This document shows positions 1 to 9,105 of a stretch of DNA of 55,207 bases, one piece after another. A model generated the notes under the pieces. That model did no database searches. It saw nothing but the letters and a program-made list of their open reading frames with translations, and had not been told where the DNA came from. How positions within the stretch are numbered: position 1 is the first letter of the stretch; each line of letters begins with the position of its first letter. The position numbers were made by a program, and so were the translations under genes. Location of the stretch: NCBI GenBank assembly GCA_910578845.1, contig CAJTSL010000016.1:21068-76274 (forward strand). The letters are read 5' to 3'. The DNA is from an uncultured Lachnospiraceae bacterium. GTDB taxonomy: Bacteria > Bacillota > Clostridia > Lachnospirales > Lachnospiraceae.

Positions 1-38
1 TCCAGCTGCAAGACCCCTGTCGAAACCTTGACTGGCCC
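1..38 (-). ncRNA. ssrA: tmRNA (ssrA), 5' end only
   Basis: Read on the minus strand this piece starts GGGCCAGTCAAGGTTTCGAC and goes on with AGGGGTCTTGCAGC. That matches the conserved tmRNA 5' end, where GGTTTCGACAGGG forms part of the tRNA-like domain. tmRNA rescues stalled ribosomes together with SmpB. The rest of the gene, including the tag reading frame and the 3' acceptor half, lies before the window. It sits about 90 bp downstream of smpB on the same strand, a common arrangement in Firmicutes. The 5' end is estimated from the conserved start. Confidence 0.88.
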
Positions 39-128
39 TTATATAAAATTTCGCTTTTTAGCTTGCTTGACGCAAGCTGTCTCACTTGCGTCTATTATAT
101 CATATATCCGTTATTTTTCCTACCTTTT

Positions 129-593
129 TTATAGATTTCTAATTTTAAAATCCCTTTCATGCTCTCTTCTTTGGTCTTTTTTGGCAATATCTTGTCTCTT
201 ATCATATAGCTTTTTGCCTTTGGCAAGCCCGATCTCGAGTTTTGCCCTGCCATCTTTAAAATATACTTGCAGCGGCACGATTGTATACCCCTGTTCGGCA
301 AGTTTCCCGGCAAGCTTTCTGATCTCCATCTTATGCATCAATAATTTCCGGGTACGCAAAGGATCTTTGTTGAATATATTTCCTTTTTCATACGGACTGA
401 TATTCATGCCATAGACATAGGCTTCCCCATTCTCAATGCGGATAAACCCTTCTTTAATGCTACATTTGCCAAGCCGCAGCGATTTCACTTCTGTCCCATG
501 CAGCGCTATGCCCGCTTCATACTTTTCTTCTATGAAGAAATCATGATATGCTTTCTTATTATTTGCAACCAGTTTCATTGCTTCCTTCGCCAT
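129..593 (-). CDS. smpB: SsrA-binding protein SmpB
   Basis: The 154-aa product binds tmRNA and brings it with EF-Tu to stalled ribosomes. Family features visible are NNKKAYHDFFIEEKYEAGI near the N-terminus, GTEVKSLR, the YEKGN loop and a basic C-terminal tail ending with repeated Lys/Arg. Length equals the usual SmpB size. The start is set at MAKEAMKL because GGGAGGTG lies about 10 nt before it; a longer in-frame reading adds 14 residues with no family similarity. It follows rnr closely and precedes ssrA, so rnr, smpB and ssrA form a translation quality-control cluster. Confidence 0.97.
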   Translation of the reverse strand: MAKEAMKLVANNKKAYHDFFIEEKYEAGIALHGTEVKSLRLGKCSIKEGFIRIENGEAYVYGMNISPYEKGNIFNKDPLRTRKLLMHKMEIRKLAGKLAEQGYTIVPLQVYFKDGRAKLEIGLAKGKKLYDKRQDIAKKDQRREHERDFKIRNL

Positions 594-647
594 CTTGTAA
601 ACGCACCTCCCTCTTTTTGGCGTGCCGCCTGGCATATCCCTTTGCTA

Positions 648-2786
648 TTAAAAGGAATCCTCCTCTATAGGAATCGAGAAATCAATTGTCTTCGTCAGAC
701 GTTCCACACCATCCACCCGGATTCTGATCTGCTCCCCTAAACGGTACTTTTTGCCGGTATCTTGCCCCACCATCTCATAAGCATTCTCATCATAGTAGAA
801 AAAGTCCCCTGGAAGCTTGGAGACATGGATCATGCCTTCTACCGTGTTTGGCAATTCAACATATATGCCCCAGCTCGTAATGCCGGATATGACGCCCTCG
901 TACACTTCTCCGATATGTGCTTCCATATATTCCGCTTTCTTTAACTTATCAGTCTCTCTCTCCGCCTCTTCCGCGCGACGCTCCATTTTAGAAGAATGGT
1001 TTGCGACTTCCGGCAGCCTGCCCTGATAATGCACGATGCGCTTCTCTTGCAGGCGCCCTCTGAGCTGTTCCTTGATAATACGATGGATCTGCAAATCCGG
1101 GTACCGCCTGATCGGAGACGTGAAATGACAATAATATTGACAGGCAAGCCCGAAATGCCCGCTGCATTCTACCGTGTATTTCGCCTGTTTCATGCTACGG
1201 AGCGTCAGCCTGCTGATTAACGTCTCTTCCGGCGAACCTTCCATCTTATCCAATAACTTCTGGATTTCTTTGGGATGGACTTCTTCTCCTGACATCTTGA
1301 TATGATGCCCAAAATTTATCAAAAAGGTAGACAGTTTCTTGATTTTCTCGGGATCCGGTTTATCATGCGTACGATAGACAAAAGGCAGCTCCATCCAGAA
1401 AAAATGCTGTGCCACCGTCTCATTTGCAATCAGCATAAAATCTTCAATGATTTTCGTCGCCACGTTCCGTTCATACGGCTTAATCTCTGTCGGATGCCCA
1501 CTTTCATCCAGTATGATCTTGCTCTCGGAAAAATCGAAATCTATGGAACCGCGCTTGTGTCTTTTTAAGCGCAAAATAGCGGCAAGCTCCGCCATCAGCT
1601 CAAACATCGGCACCAGTTTCTCATACTCTTTGCATTCCGCCTCATCATGGTCTTCGAGTATCTTCTTCACGCTTGTATAAGACATTCTCCGGTCTACCCG
1701 GATAACTGTCTCTGTTATCTGGTAATCCGTCACATTGCCTTTCTCATCAATGACCATCAGGCAGCTTAACGCCAGCCTGTCCACGCCCTGGTTGAGGGAA
1801 CAAATCCCGTTAGAGAGCTTGTGCGGCAACATCGGGATCACCCGGTCTACCAGATAAACGCTCGTGCCGCGCTCATATGCCTCCCAATCCAAAGCCGAAT
1901 TCTCCTGCACGTAATTAGAGACATCCGCAATGTGTACGCCCAGATGATACAATGATCCCTCTTTGGAAAGGCTTACCGCATCATCCAAATCCTTGGCGTC
2001 TTCACCGTCTATCGTGACCATCTCCATATCCCGCAAGTCCATGCGTCCCGCCATGTCGGCTTCCGACACGTTATCGGGGATGCGCTCTGCCTGGTTCATG
2101 ACTTTCTCTCCGAACATGACAGGCAGCTCAAAGCCGCGGATGATCGACATGATATCCACGCCAGGGTCATTGACATGCCCTAAGATCTCTACTACCTTCC
2201 CTTCCGGTTTATGGCGTTCATCTCCGTAGCTTGTCAGTTCCACTACTACTTTATGCCCATCTACCGCGCCTTTAGAACGCTCTTTCGGGACAAAGATATC
2301 AGTGCCAAGCTTTCCGTTATCGGGAATCACAAACCCAAACGAAGCTGACTGCTCGTAAGTCCCTACGACATGGCGCATGCCGCGCTCTACGACCTTACGG
2401 ACAACGGCTTCCTGTCTTTTCCCCCGTTTGCCAGGCAGAAGCTCTACCTGTACTTTGTCCAGGTGAAAAGCATTGTTCACCATCTCTTCCGGGATATATA
2501 AGTCTTCTTCCCTGCCTTCTATTTCTACGAAACCGAATCCTTTGGCATTGCTGATAAACGTGCCAGTCAAATATCGCATGTCCGCTTTTATATATTTCCC
2601 TTTGGCAGTGACTTCTATCTTGCCTTCCGACAAAAGCGCGCTTAAAATATTCCGAAACTCTTCCCGGTCTTCTCTCTTGACCTGCATGAAAGAGGCAAGT
2701 TCCTTCTCTTTCATCGGCACATACATTTCATCTTCCACTAATTCACATATTAATTTTTTTCTTTTTTCAAATAATTCTTGATTCAT
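648..2786 (-). CDS. rnr: Ribonuclease R (3'-5' exoribonuclease)
   Basis: The 712-aa product is an RNase II/R family hydrolytic exonuclease that degrades structured RNA from the 3' end and also helps remove tmRNA-tagged messages. Order of parts: N-terminal winged-helix-like region (to about residue 70), two cold-shock type OB domains (FVEIEGREEDLYIP and FGFVIPD), the RNB catalytic domain with its metal-binding aspartates in IDGEDAKDLDDAV (about residues 256-268), and a C-terminal S1 domain (GEVYEGVISGITSWGIYVEL). It lies between secG and smpB, the usual Gram-positive order. A hairpin separates it from secG. The length is normal for Firmicutes. Confidence 0.96.
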   Translation of the reverse strand: MNQELFEKRKKLICELVEDEMYVPMKEKELASFMQVKREDREEFRNILSALLSEGKIEVTAKGKYIKADMRYLTGTFISNAKGFGFVEIEGREEDLYIPEEMVNNAFHLDKVQVELLPGKRGKRQEAVVRKVVERGMRHVVGTYEQSASFGFVIPDNGKLGTDIFVPKERSKGAVDGHKVVVELTSYGDERHKPEGKVVEILGHVNDPGVDIMSIIRGFELPVMFGEKVMNQAERIPDNVSEADMAGRMDLRDMEMVTIDGEDAKDLDDAVSLSKEGSLYHLGVHIADVSNYVQENSALDWEAYERGTSVYLVDRVIPMLPHKLSNGICSLNQGVDRLALSCLMVIDEKGNVTDYQITETVIRVDRRMSYTSVKKILEDHDEAECKEYEKLVPMFELMAELAAILRLKRHKRGSIDFDFSESKIILDESGHPTEIKPYERNVATKIIEDFMLIANETVAQHFFWMELPFVYRTHDKPDPEKIKKLSTFLINFGHHIKMSGEEVHPKEIQKLLDKMEGSPEETLISRLTLRSMKQAKYTVECSGHFGLACQYYCHFTSPIRRYPDLQIHRIIKEQLRGRLQEKRIVHYQGRLPEVANHSSKMERRAEEAERETDKLKKAEYMEAHIGEVYEGVISGITSWGIYVELPNTVEGMIHVSKLPGDFFYYDENAYEMVGQDTGKKYRLGEQIRIRVDGVERLTKTIDFSIPIEEDSF

Positions 2787-2798
2787 TGAGACTCCTTA

Positions 2799-2832
2799 AT
2801 AAAAACAAAAGCACTCTTTTGCAAGAGTGCTT
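2799..2832 (-). terminator. Rho-independent terminator or attenuator after secG
   Basis: An 8-bp stem (GCACTCTT / AAGAGTGC, loop TTGC) is flanked by AA/TT and on the minus strand is followed by TTTTGTTTTTA. It sits just after the secG stop and before the rnr start, so it probably cuts down read-through from secG into rnr. Confidence 0.75.
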
Positions 2833-2841
2833 CCACATCAT

Positions 2842-3081
2842 CTAAAACAGATTCAGGTTCAGAATAATGGCTAACAGCATAAATCCCACTGCCAAGCCTG
2901 TAGAGATCTTAACAAGCTTCCCTTCCATCGAACGGCCTTTATTCTTGCCCCAGTATGTTTCGGCTGCGCCGCTGACTGCTCCTAAGCCTGCGGACTTCCC
3001 TTCCTGCATTAATACCAGTATTACAAGTGCAATACAAATGATAATATATATAACGGTCAATACAATCCTTAACGCTCCCAT
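2842..3081 (-). CDS. secG: Preprotein translocase subunit SecG
   Basis: This 79-aa membrane protein is the small, non-essential subunit of the SecYEG channel. It has two hydrophobic segments (about residues 5-25 and 55-77) separated by a glycine-rich loop with the family-typical VLMQEGKSAGLGAVSG, where the GK.AGLG pattern is characteristic. The start has a good upstream site (GGAGC). It is the first gene of the secG-rnr-smpB-ssrA cluster and is followed by a hairpin terminator. Confidence 0.95.
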   Translation of the reverse strand: MGALRIVLTVIYIIICIALVILVLMQEGKSAGLGAVSGAAETYWGKNKGRSMEGKLVKISTGLAVGFMLLAIILNLNLF

Positions 3082-3175
3082 TTCAAAAACTGCTCCTTTC
3101 CCTATATCAAGCAGATTTTAGTTTATCATAGAAATGCCTGGTATGCAAGATGTAATTTGGAAGTTTTTCTATTTT

Positions 3176-3859
3176 CTACCGTTCCGGCATCTGAAACCCG
3201 GCAAGCGCCCTGTTAAGATAATCATTAAACGGTTTCATAGCCTGGTAGATCTTCACGGCATGGGCGATAAAATCCGCTGCATCGCTTAAATCTTCATCTT
3301 TGATCACATATTCCAGATACCAGCTTTTATACTTTAAGTATTCCGCCTGTGGATGCTCTTTATCGTACCCGCGGGGAACATTTTTCAGCGCAGACCCTTT
3401 TACGGTAAAAAATTCCTGGAATTTTGCTGCATGGATGATTTCATCCCACTCGCCAGAATGCGCGCAGATATAGTCCCGCACCATTGTCGTTGCGTCCTTA
3501 AACATGTCCGCGAACAGGCCGCCGCCAAGGAAAGACTGGTCGCCAGGTTTTATCATCAGATAATACCCAACTGGGACTGGCAGTTTGCCCATGGAAGAAA
3601 TATGCGCACGGAAAGCCGGATTATAAGGGGATTTATCATGACTGAAACGCGTATCCCTTACTAATTTGAACGTAAGCTCTTTTGGCTGGTTGTGCAGGAT
3701 GCTCGTATCAAATTTCCCGATCTCTAGAATCAGTGCCTGTATCAATTCTTCAAATGCCGCATTTGCCTCCTGATATTGTGCCTTATGCGCATGATACCAT
3801 TCACGGTCATTATTCCGGCTAAGCCCATTTAAATAATCCATTATTATCTGCATACCCAT
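3176..3859 (-). CDS. DUF2461 family protein (TIGR02453 type)
   Basis: The 227-aa product matches the DUF2461/TIGR02453 family by its start (MDYLNGLSRNNDREWYHAHK), the FKLVRDTRFSHDKSPY motif, GYYLMIKPGDQSFLGGGLF and the C-terminal LKYKSWYLEY region. The biochemical role of this family is not known. It lies 12 bp downstream of the ECF sigma factor gene on the same strand, so the two are probably co-transcribed. RBS is GAGGAGGG; the start could be the first Met or the Met two codons later. Confidence 0.85.
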   Translation of the reverse strand: MGMQIIMDYLNGLSRNNDREWYHAHKAQYQEANAAFEELIQALILEIGKFDTSILHNQPKELTFKLVRDTRFSHDKSPYNPAFRAHISSMGKLPVPVGYYLMIKPGDQSFLGGGLFADMFKDATTMVRDYICAHSGEWDEIIHAAKFQEFFTVKGSALKNVPRGYDKEHPQAEYLKYKSWYLEYVIKDEDLSDAADFIAHAVKIYQAMKPFNDYLNRALAGFQMPER

Positions 3860-3871
3860 TTTCCCTCCTCT

Positions 3872-4720
3872 TTATGCATTCTTCACAACCGAAAATTTTG
3901 TAGAATCCAAAAATTCCTGAATCATCTGTTTCATATGTTCCGTTGACCGGTACGCCTTGCAAAACGAAAAATCCTGCGACAGATCATCAATATCTTCCAT
4001 TGCATTCTTTACATCAACCATCGTCTGTACCGGGATTTCTACAGCCGTCATATAATCAAGCTGCATCGGATGGATCCTATGGTTTTGGATCGCATAATTG
4101 ACTCTGTCTGCGCAATGGCACTTACCGCTGCCATACTCCCCACAATAAGCGGAAAGAAAGTCCGCCATTTTCTTCCGTATCCTGGAAAGCTTCTGCCGGT
4201 ACGCTTCCGGCGTCATATCTAAAAGCTCTCCCGCAATATGGCTGTCTAGATGGAACATCGTCCCTAATATGAAAATACATCTGCTCTCTGTATCCAGGCA
4301 TTGCAGCATCACATTGGTACACGACATCTTAAGCTCCTCGGCAAGAATCTGTTTCTCTACATTCTGCGTCAGATCCGGCACATCCCGGATATTCCCGTTT
4401 TCTATATCCTCTCCATAAAATGTAAAGTTTAACGGGCGCTTGGCAAACATGTGCTTTTGGTAATTCTTCAGATGATTGAGCGCAATACGGAATACCCAGG
4501 TAGTAAATGCGCTTTCCCCCCGGAAAGATGACAAATGCGTGATCATTTTCAACAAAATGTCCTGCGTGGCATCCTCCGCGTCCGCGAACGTGCCGAGCAT
4601 CCGCAAAGATAAGTTAAAGACAATATCCTGTACGCTCACGATAAGCTCCTCTAGCGACTTTTTGTCTCCTGCTACGGCATTGTTGACTAACTCTTGTAAT
4701 TCTTCCTTGCTTTTCTTCAT
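3872..4720 (-). CDS. ECF-type RNA polymerase sigma factor with C-terminal extension
   Basis: The 282-aa product has sigma region 2 (LEELIVSVQDIVFNLSLRML, then DAEDATQDILLKM and FRGESAFTTWVFRIALN) and sigma region 4 (LDSHIAGELLDMTPEAYRQK). About 100 residues follow region 4, including CGEYGSGKCHC with three closely spaced Cys, which could bind metal or respond to redox; this is inference. The start at MKKSKEEL has AGGAGGA upstream; the longer in-frame reading lacks a site. No anti-sigma gene is adjacent. Upstream lies a possible ECF promoter whose -10 part is shared with the sigV-like gene near 50.6 kb, suggesting autoregulation or cross-talk. Confidence 0.88.
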   Translation of the reverse strand: MKKSKEELQELVNNAVAGDKKSLEELIVSVQDIVFNLSLRMLGTFADAEDATQDILLKMITHLSSFRGESAFTTWVFRIALNHLKNYQKHMFAKRPLNFTFYGEDIENGNIRDVPDLTQNVEKQILAEELKMSCTNVMLQCLDTESRCIFILGTMFHLDSHIAGELLDMTPEAYRQKLSRIRKKMADFLSAYCGEYGSGKCHCADRVNYAIQNHRIHPMQLDYMTAVEIPVQTMVDVKNAMEDIDDLSQDFSFCKAYRSTEHMKQMIQEFLDSTKFSVVKNA

Positions 4721-4800
4721 TTTCTTCCTCCTGTCACATTTCTTCCCGCATCTTCTGCCATTGCCTGCTGTATGTACAACAAGCCTGTTACGGGATACTA

Positions 4801-4831
4801 TATTAGACAACGGAATCGTCCTCGTGTGACA
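4801..4831 (-). promoter_or_regulatory. Putative ECF-type promoter of the sigma gene
   Basis: On the minus strand TGTCACA is followed by CGTTGTCTAATA. The 12-bp piece CGTTGTCTAATA also occurs in front of the SigV-like gene (50670-50681). TGTCACA plus CGTC-like elements resemble known ECF promoters. Placement is by comparison only. Confidence 0.45.
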
Positions 4832-4873
4832 GAAAATTCCTATTTTTTTAGAATTGTCACAAATCGGCCATCC

Positions 4874-5818
4874 TCATAGTGCCAATGCAGCAAACACATC
4901 CTTGGTATTTTCCTGTAATGCCCGTTGGTTCATCAGGAAAGCTTTCATCTCCGTATGCTGCGCCCCCAGATCGGTTAGCACTGCGTCGAAATTCTCCCCG
5001 GTAATACAGCCATGGTCTAACAGGAACTGATAATAACGCCTGTCGTCCCCATGCTCTTCTAATACGACCCGCCATGTCTCTTCCGAAGCTTCGCCTTTCT
5101 TATGTGCCTGCAAATAAGAGAGCAGCCTCCCCCGCACATCTTCCTGCAACATAGCATCATGCATCAGCCGGAGCATGGAAAGCCTTACTTTAGAGCGCCG
5201 CTTCTGCTCTATATAATACTCCAGGTTGTTCTCTTTACTGCCGTAATCTTCTTCCCCGCATAGAAGCATTTTAGAAAAGCCTTCCGCGTCTTCTCTCTCC
5301 ATCAAGTCCATCATTCTCGTGTCCCACTTAGCAAACCATTCCCTGCTGCCCGCCGCTAGCGTATCGAAGAGATAAAAAGCATCCAGCTTGCCCATCACCG
5401 CTGCGAGAAGATAAGAAACATCCTCTTGCCAAGCTTTCTTTTGCTGTGCATCTTCTTCTGCCGTCTCTGCCTCTGTGCAGACTGCTATCATCTGCAACTT
5501 CTCACAGTCTTTTAAAATCCCTTGCCCGATTGCAAGTTTTTTACGCGGCAGCGTCAGTTTCTCTAAGTTACGGCAGGCGGCAAATGCCCAATCCTCTATC
5601 GCGGCAATGCCTCCGGGCAGGACCAGCTCCTGTAATGTTTTCACTCCGAGAAAAGCTTTCTTCCCAATGACTGTAACTTTTTTGCCTGCTATTTGTTCCG
5701 GCACGGTCAGTGTGATGTCCTTCCCACGGCATCCGGTTAACATAACATTGTTGTCTGACACTTTAAACTGCAATCTGCCATGCTCCGTATCTAATTCCTG
5801 TATTCGTATCCCATCCAT
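4874..5818 (-). CDS. Leucine-rich repeat (BspA-like) protein
   Basis: The 314-aa product carries LRR_5/BspA-type repeats in its first half: VTVIGKKAFLGVKTLQELVL, IAAIEDWAFAACRNLEKLTL and IGQGILKDCEKLQMI (about residues 45-115). The second half is charged and helical and contains ankyrin-like or unassigned sequence. There is no signal peptide, so it is probably cytoplasmic, unlike most BspA surface proteins. A similar partner is often found near MoxR/VWA genes; here it lies downstream of that pair on the same strand, separated by 190 bp that contain short repeats. Function unknown. RBS AAAGGAGAC supports the start. Confidence 0.7.
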   Translation of the reverse strand: MDGIRIQELDTEHGRLQFKVSDNNVMLTGCRGKDITLTVPEQIAGKKVTVIGKKAFLGVKTLQELVLPGGIAAIEDWAFAACRNLEKLTLPRKKLAIGQGILKDCEKLQMIAVCTEAETAEEDAQQKKAWQEDVSYLLAAVMGKLDAFYLFDTLAAGSREWFAKWDTRMMDLMEREDAEGFSKMLLCGEEDYGSKENNLEYYIEQKRRSKVRLSMLRLMHDAMLQEDVRGRLLSYLQAHKKGEASEETWRVVLEEHGDDRRYYQFLLDHGCITGENFDAVLTDLGAQHTEMKAFLMNQRALQENTKDVFAALAL

Positions 5819-5825
5819 AGCCGTC

Positions 5826-5930
5826 TCCTTTATTTCTATCTACAACCATCTGCCCTGTCTCTATCTACAGCCATCCCCACTGTTTCTAAACTACTGCCAT
5901 CTTTCTTTTTTCTACCCATTCTTGCCGTTT
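5826..5930. repeat. Degenerate ~23-bp tandem repeat
   Basis: Two clear units begin TCTATCTACAACCATCTGCC and TCTATCTACAGCCATCCCCA, with weaker units on either side (TTTCTAAACTACTGCCATC). They fill the space between the LRR gene and the MoxR-type gene. No open reading frame uses them. Confidence 0.55.
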
Positions 5931-6011
5931 CTTCTCACACTGGCGCATGCGCCCTTGGGGAAAACGCCCATCTCCATATCCCAGGCATTCCCCGGCATGG
6001 ACTAGGAGACC

Positions 6012-7547
6012 TTAGAACATCCCTTCCCCTTCGTCTAGCGCTTCAATCTGCTGCATCAGGATATCGTTCCGTTCCGTTATCATCATCTCTTCGTTATGGC
6101 GCCTGTAATCCTCGCTGCCATACATACTGATGAATTTCGCACTGTCTTGGTTCACCGTGCATTCTGTGAGCAAAACAAGCATTTCATTTCCACTGCCAAA
6201 TGTATCTTCTACGAACGAGAACAGATAATGCAGCTTTTCTCCCGTCGCTTTCGTCTCTTGCTTATAGGCAGTTACTTCTTCTTCATATTTCTCTCTTAAG
6301 AACCCAAGCACCGCTTCCCCGTCCGGCAGCCCTTCCATCCGCAGCGTTTTCTCACAATCACTTAAGAAACGGATGACATTGCGTTGCTTCCTCTTCTCCC
6401 TGTCAGAAAGGGATCCTGCTTTTTGCAAAGCTTCCATGCCTTTTTGCCTGCCTTCAATCTGTCTGCCCAGCATATCTCTCATCCCGTCCGCCGAAGCGTC
6501 CCCCTGCGCAAGCATGTTTTTGAGCGCTTTCATGTGTACAAGGACATTACTGATATAATCCAGTTTCTCTATATTATCTTTTATCTCATGCTGCACGTAA
6601 TCAATGAGCATTCCCATCAGGGAAAGCCGCTCGTCAAAGCCTGCTTTCCTCGCCTTTTCCCCCGCTTCTGCCGGAGCGTTCCCGGTAAGAATGGCCTCGA
6701 TATGATAATCTTTCCTGTATTTCTGGTATAAATCATAATATGCCGTAAATTCTTTGACGACCCGTGGGTTCCTGATGTACTGCTCTACCAGGGACTCTTC
6801 TACTTTCATCCCTTCCTCTTCATATAACAATATCATCGCCGACAAGTCTTCCCAACCCCTCGCCGTAATATAATTCTTCCCCCGGACAGTTGTCTCTACC
6901 TGATAGAAATCCTCTTTCTTCAAGTCAAGATAATTCGTGATTGCCGTATGCAGGCTCTTTTCTTTCGCATACTCTTTCCAAACCGCATAATCGGCCTCTA
7001 CTTCCAGGATCTTCATCCGGTCAAGCGTCACAATGTCAAATTCCCGTACCGACTTATTATATTCCGGCGGATTGCCCGCAGTCACGATCACCCATCCGTC
7101 AGGCACCTGATGGCGCCCGAATACTTTATATTGCAGAAATTGCAGCATAGATGGCGCCAGCGTCTCCGAAACGCAGTTAATCTCATCCAGGAACAAAATC
7201 CCTTCCTTGATGCCGCTTGCCCGCATCACATCATAAACAGATGCGATGATCTCACTCATCGTATATTCCGACACATCATAAGCTTGTCCCTCATATTCTT
7301 TATGCGCAATAAAAGGCAATCCCAATGCCGACTGCCTCGTGTGGTGCGTCATAGAATACGAGACTAGCGCAATCCCAAGCTCCTGCGCAATCTGTTCCAT
7401 CACGGCAGTTTTCCCAATCCCTGGCGCTCCCAACAAGAAAATCGGGCGCTGCCTGACGACCGGGATCCGATATTCCCCTTCTCCATCCTTTTTCAAATAT
7501 AATTTTACGGAATCTTTAATATACTCCTTGGCTTGTTTAATATTCAT
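6012..7547 (-). CDS. MoxR-type AAA ATPase
   Basis: The 511-aa protein has a Walker A site GAPGIGKT (residues 40-47), a Walker B site LFLDE (118-122) and sensor-like VTAGNPPEYN, typical of the MoxR branch of AAA+ ATPases. These act as chaperone-like remodelers together with a VWA-domain partner. That partner is encoded 59 bp upstream on the same strand. The long C-terminal part (from about residue 270) is helical and without recognised domain. The substrate is unknown. Confidence 0.85.
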   Translation of the reverse strand: MNIKQAKEYIKDSVKLYLKKDGEGEYRIPVVRQRPIFLLGAPGIGKTAVMEQIAQELGIALVSYSMTHHTRQSALGLPFIAHKEYEGQAYDVSEYTMSEIIASVYDVMRASGIKEGILFLDEINCVSETLAPSMLQFLQYKVFGRHQVPDGWVIVTAGNPPEYNKSVREFDIVTLDRMKILEVEADYAVWKEYAKEKSLHTAITNYLDLKKEDFYQVETTVRGKNYITARGWEDLSAMILLYEEEGMKVEESLVEQYIRNPRVVKEFTAYYDLYQKYRKDYHIEAILTGNAPAEAGEKARKAGFDERLSLMGMLIDYVQHEIKDNIEKLDYISNVLVHMKALKNMLAQGDASADGMRDMLGRQIEGRQKGMEALQKAGSLSDREKRKQRNVIRFLSDCEKTLRMEGLPDGEAVLGFLREKYEEEVTAYKQETKATGEKLHYLFSFVEDTFGSGNEMLVLLTECTVNQDSAKFISMYGSEDYRRHNEEMMITERNDILMQQIEALDEGEGMF

Positions 7548-7606
7548 CGCAATGCTTACGCTCCTTTTATGATTTTCCTAATCCCGCTCTTTCTCTTGAT
7601 GATTTC

Positions 7607-8950
7607 CTATTTATCCCCAAACGCCGCCTCTTCTTCCGGCAAGATAATCTTAATCGCCCACGGTGGCACTTCCGGCACATCCCCGTCGTCCTTTAAGAAG
7701 ATGAAGGCCGTATCATAGTCCGGCATCTGCCCCGGGTAAATGCCATAACCGTCTGTAAAATAGAGCAGTCCTTTCAAATTATCGAATTCGCCTTCCGCCT
7801 TTAATGCTTCGACATATTCAAATACCGGGCGAAAATCGGTGCCACCGAATCCCTTAAGCTTACCGGATGAAAGAAACTCATCAAAATCTGCCTGACAGGT
7901 TATTTTCGTATCGCTTCGCACCTCATTGTCACACTGTATGATATGCACGTTGATCTTACGGAAAAAATTCTCTCCCTGCCGCATAATCTGATACGTCTTA
8001 TCCAAAAATGCCTGCACCACTTCTCCCCGGCAGGATGCCGAGGTATCAATCGCGATGACAAAATCCCTGATCTTATTCGTATCCTTATACTCTAACGGCT
8101 CTACGAGCGGCATGTTCCCATAGCGGGAAAGACCGTAAGTATAGTAAATATAATCAAACTCATCATCGTTGACTTGTACTGTCTCCCCCATGACCATGAA
8201 GCGCTTAAGGAACGCGGTATAATCATATCTTTCCCTTGTCGCCTCTTTTAAGTTCTCTTCCATGCTTTGCGCATTGTTTTTGTCTTTGGAGAAGCTTCGC
8301 AGGTCAGCCTTGACACGTTCGCTGATCTTGCGCCATTCCTCCTGGGATAGCGACAATTCTTCCTTTCTGTCCCAGTACAAGTGCTCATCATAATGGCAAA
8401 GCGCCCGCCATTCCTGCAACGCCTTGCTTGAGGGCGTCTCGATCCTAAAATGCCTGTATAGCCTCTCGGCAGTCAGCCCGCCGGCCTGTTTTCTTAAAAG
8501 ATCTAGCTTGCTTTGTAGCAGGCTGTCCGACTGCATGGAAGCGAGATGGAACCGCATTTCCAGAATCGTGCTCTCTACAGCGATGTCCGTTGCCAGATCC
8601 CAATAATCGCGCTCCAATTTGTCCGTCTGGAAACTATGATAGAAGATACAATGCAACAGCACATGCAGATAAAGCCTTACCATGAAATGGGGCTCTTTCC
8701 GGTATCGGCTAAGCAAAAGCATCGCATCATAATAGAGCGTAGCGCCGTCATAAACAAAAGCTCCCGTTTGCCGCCTTTCTTCCAATTTCAGTTTGGAAAG
8801 CGCCACATCGAGGAAACGCATATTGATCAAAATACTGTCATGTGCCAGTCTGATGATTTCAGCGGCAAGCGCTGCGATCTGCTCTTCTTTTGCCATGTGA
8901 TCTTTTTTCACCATTTGCTCCCCTTTCACCGTACGATCCTCTTTCATCAT
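7607..8950 (-). CDS. VWA-like domain protein with metallopeptidase-like N-terminal part (DUF2201 type)
   Basis: The 447-aa product fits the DUF2201 family. An N-terminal metallopeptidase-like segment has LYLHVLLHCIFYH (His100, His105). A C-terminal VWA-like domain has the metal-binding DTSAS (302-306), FGGTDFRP and YFTDGYG. Such proteins pair with MoxR ATPases, here the next gene. The first 24 residues are made of a six-residue repeat (MVKGEQ, MVKKDH, MAKEEQ and variants) encoded by an 18-bp DNA repeat that runs on upstream, so the true start is uncertain; MAKEEQIAAL at residue 19 is an equally good choice. Whether the peptidase site is active cannot be judged. Confidence 0.8.
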   Translation of the reverse strand: MMKEDRTVKGEQMVKKDHMAKEEQIAALAAEIIRLAHDSILINMRFLDVALSKLKLEERRQTGAFVYDGATLYYDAMLLLSRYRKEPHFMVRLYLHVLLHCIFYHSFQTDKLERDYWDLATDIAVESTILEMRFHLASMQSDSLLQSKLDLLRKQAGGLTAERLYRHFRIETPSSKALQEWRALCHYDEHLYWDRKEELSLSQEEWRKISERVKADLRSFSKDKNNAQSMEENLKEATRERYDYTAFLKRFMVMGETVQVNDDEFDYIYYTYGLSRYGNMPLVEPLEYKDTNKIRDFVIAIDTSASCRGEVVQAFLDKTYQIMRQGENFFRKINVHIIQCDNEVRSDTKITCQADFDEFLSSGKLKGFGGTDFRPVFEYVEALKAEGEFDNLKGLLYFTDGYGIYPGQMPDYDTAFIFLKDDGDVPEVPPWAIKIILPEEEAAFGDK

Positions 8951-8984
8951 ATTGGCTCTCTTTCACCATATGATCCCTTTTCAC
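8894..8984. repeat. 18-bp tandem repeat across the start of the VWA gene
   Basis: Five units such as CATGTGATCTTTTTTCAC, CATTTGCTCCCCTTTCAC and CATATGATCCCTTTTCAC follow each other. One unit is 19 bp, which breaks the reading frame upstream of the annotated start. Inside the gene the repeat encodes six-residue M-x-K-x-x-x units. Confidence 0.75.
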
Positions 8985-9105
8985 TGTTCGATCACGATCC
9001 TCCCGCGCCATATGATCTTATCGCGTCCATAAGCCAAACAGGCGATTGAAAGTCCCGCTTCCAACCGCCTGTCGTCTGTATCCTAACCGCTTGTAACAAC
9101 CTCAT

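Noticed and set aside
28..414. Plus-strand reading at the left edge
   Set aside because: It is antisense to smpB and tmRNA and has low-complexity hydrophobic content without family likeness.
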